Shown here: one piece after another, positions 44,233 to 44,279 of the stretch
How the letters are laid out: each line of letters starts with the position of its first letter
How positions within the stretch are numbered: position 1 is the stretch's first letter
DNA from: Chloroflexota bacterium
GTDB lineage: Bacteria > Chloroflexota > Anaerolineae > Aggregatilineales > UBA3940
Direction: 5' to 3'
Length of the DNA: 44,279 bases
Assembly (NCBI GenBank): GCA_010092885.1
Contig: JAADYX010000111.1
Location: 1 to 44,279, forward strand
Notes under the pieces: generated by a model
Databases searched by the model: none
Told to the model about the DNA's origin: nothing
Seen by the model: only the letters and a program-made list of their open reading frames with translations
Program-made: the position numbers and the translations under genes

Positions 44233-44279
44233 AGTTCGAATAGGCCCAAAGGTGACTGGCCCAAGACCCGCCGGGCCAA

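Noticed and set aside
44192-44279. Possible new gene starting at ATG 44192 and running off the window
   Set aside because: The frame is open (MTKTPTVGAPAAP...), but third-position G+C looks near 50 percent, unlike its neighbours, and it overlaps a hairpin. It is more likely intergenic, though a truncated gene cannot be excluded.
1-44279. CRISPR arrays, insertion sequences, prophage or rRNA genes
   Set aside because: No regular direct repeats with spacers, transposase, integrase, phage structural gene or rRNA sequence was seen on either strand.

Overview
The window is about 44 kb of G+C-rich bacterial chromosome built around one large ribosomal-protein and transcription cluster. I think it comes from a Chloroflexota (Anaerolineae-like) bacterium. 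The reasons are the high-GC codon use, an RpoB with a large lineage-type insertion, a YabN-type methylase-MazG fusion, an archaeal-type COG2521 methyltransferase, and zinc-type S14, S4 and L36. This assignment is inference; a 16S gene or a marker tree would settle it. I see no phage, insertion sequence, transposase or CRISPR array.

Layout. Positions 1-2100 hold the 3' part of a CPA/RCK cation antiporter gene, meeting a convergent MgtC-family gene at their stop codons. Positions 2124-5044 (minus strand) hold an AMP-forming acyl-CoA ligase, a complete tmRNA gene (ssrA) with tag ANKSTPAYALAA and its own terminator, and a thioredoxin-like lipoprotein. Positions 5170-6213 hold a small sigma factor and a single-pass membrane protein that may be its regulator. 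rpoB follows (6424-10353) as its own transcription unit, with a near-consensus promoter, a leader hairpin and a strong terminator.

The next unit has a consensus promoter (TTGACA-17-TAATAT) and a 240-nt structured leader. It runs rpsL-rpsG-fusA-rpsJ-rplC-rplD-rplW-rplB-rpsS-rplV-rpsC-rplP-rpmC-rpsQ-rplN-rplX-rplE-rpsZ-rpsH-rplF-rplR-rpsE-rpmD-rplO-secY-adk-map-rpmJ-rpsM-rpsK-rpsD-rpoA-rplQ-truA-rplM-rpsI. It ends at an intrinsic terminator near 31,080. The order is the classic str-S10-spc-alpha order, but rpoC, rplKAJL, tuf and infA are not at their usual places. A perfect 15-bp palindrome sits where tuf would be, and a promoter sits where infA would be.

Positions 31.1-33.4 kb hold the COG2521 methyltransferase and the YabN/MazG housecleaning protein, followed by a minus-strand tRNA-Pro(CGG) with promoter and terminator. 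Positions 33.6-38.1 kb form a tightly overlapping five-gene operon: CDP-alcohol phosphatidyltransferase, a degenerate Lgt-like membrane protein, an ABC ATPase, an ABC-2 permease fused to a SpoIIM/DUF95-like domain, and a metallo-beta-lactamase-fold hydrolase. This looks like a membrane or envelope lipid module. Then come a STAS-like protein (minus strand), a membrane-anchored lytic transglycosylase, Lon protease, an overlapping single-domain response regulator, and a PHP-AlbA_2 fusion protein with an unrecognised C-terminal domain.

The best candidates for undescribed biology are the PHP/AlbA_2/C-terminal-domain protein downstream of lon and the regulator, the ABC-2/SpoIIM fusion beside a catalytically degenerate Lgt, and the duplicated insertion in RpoB.
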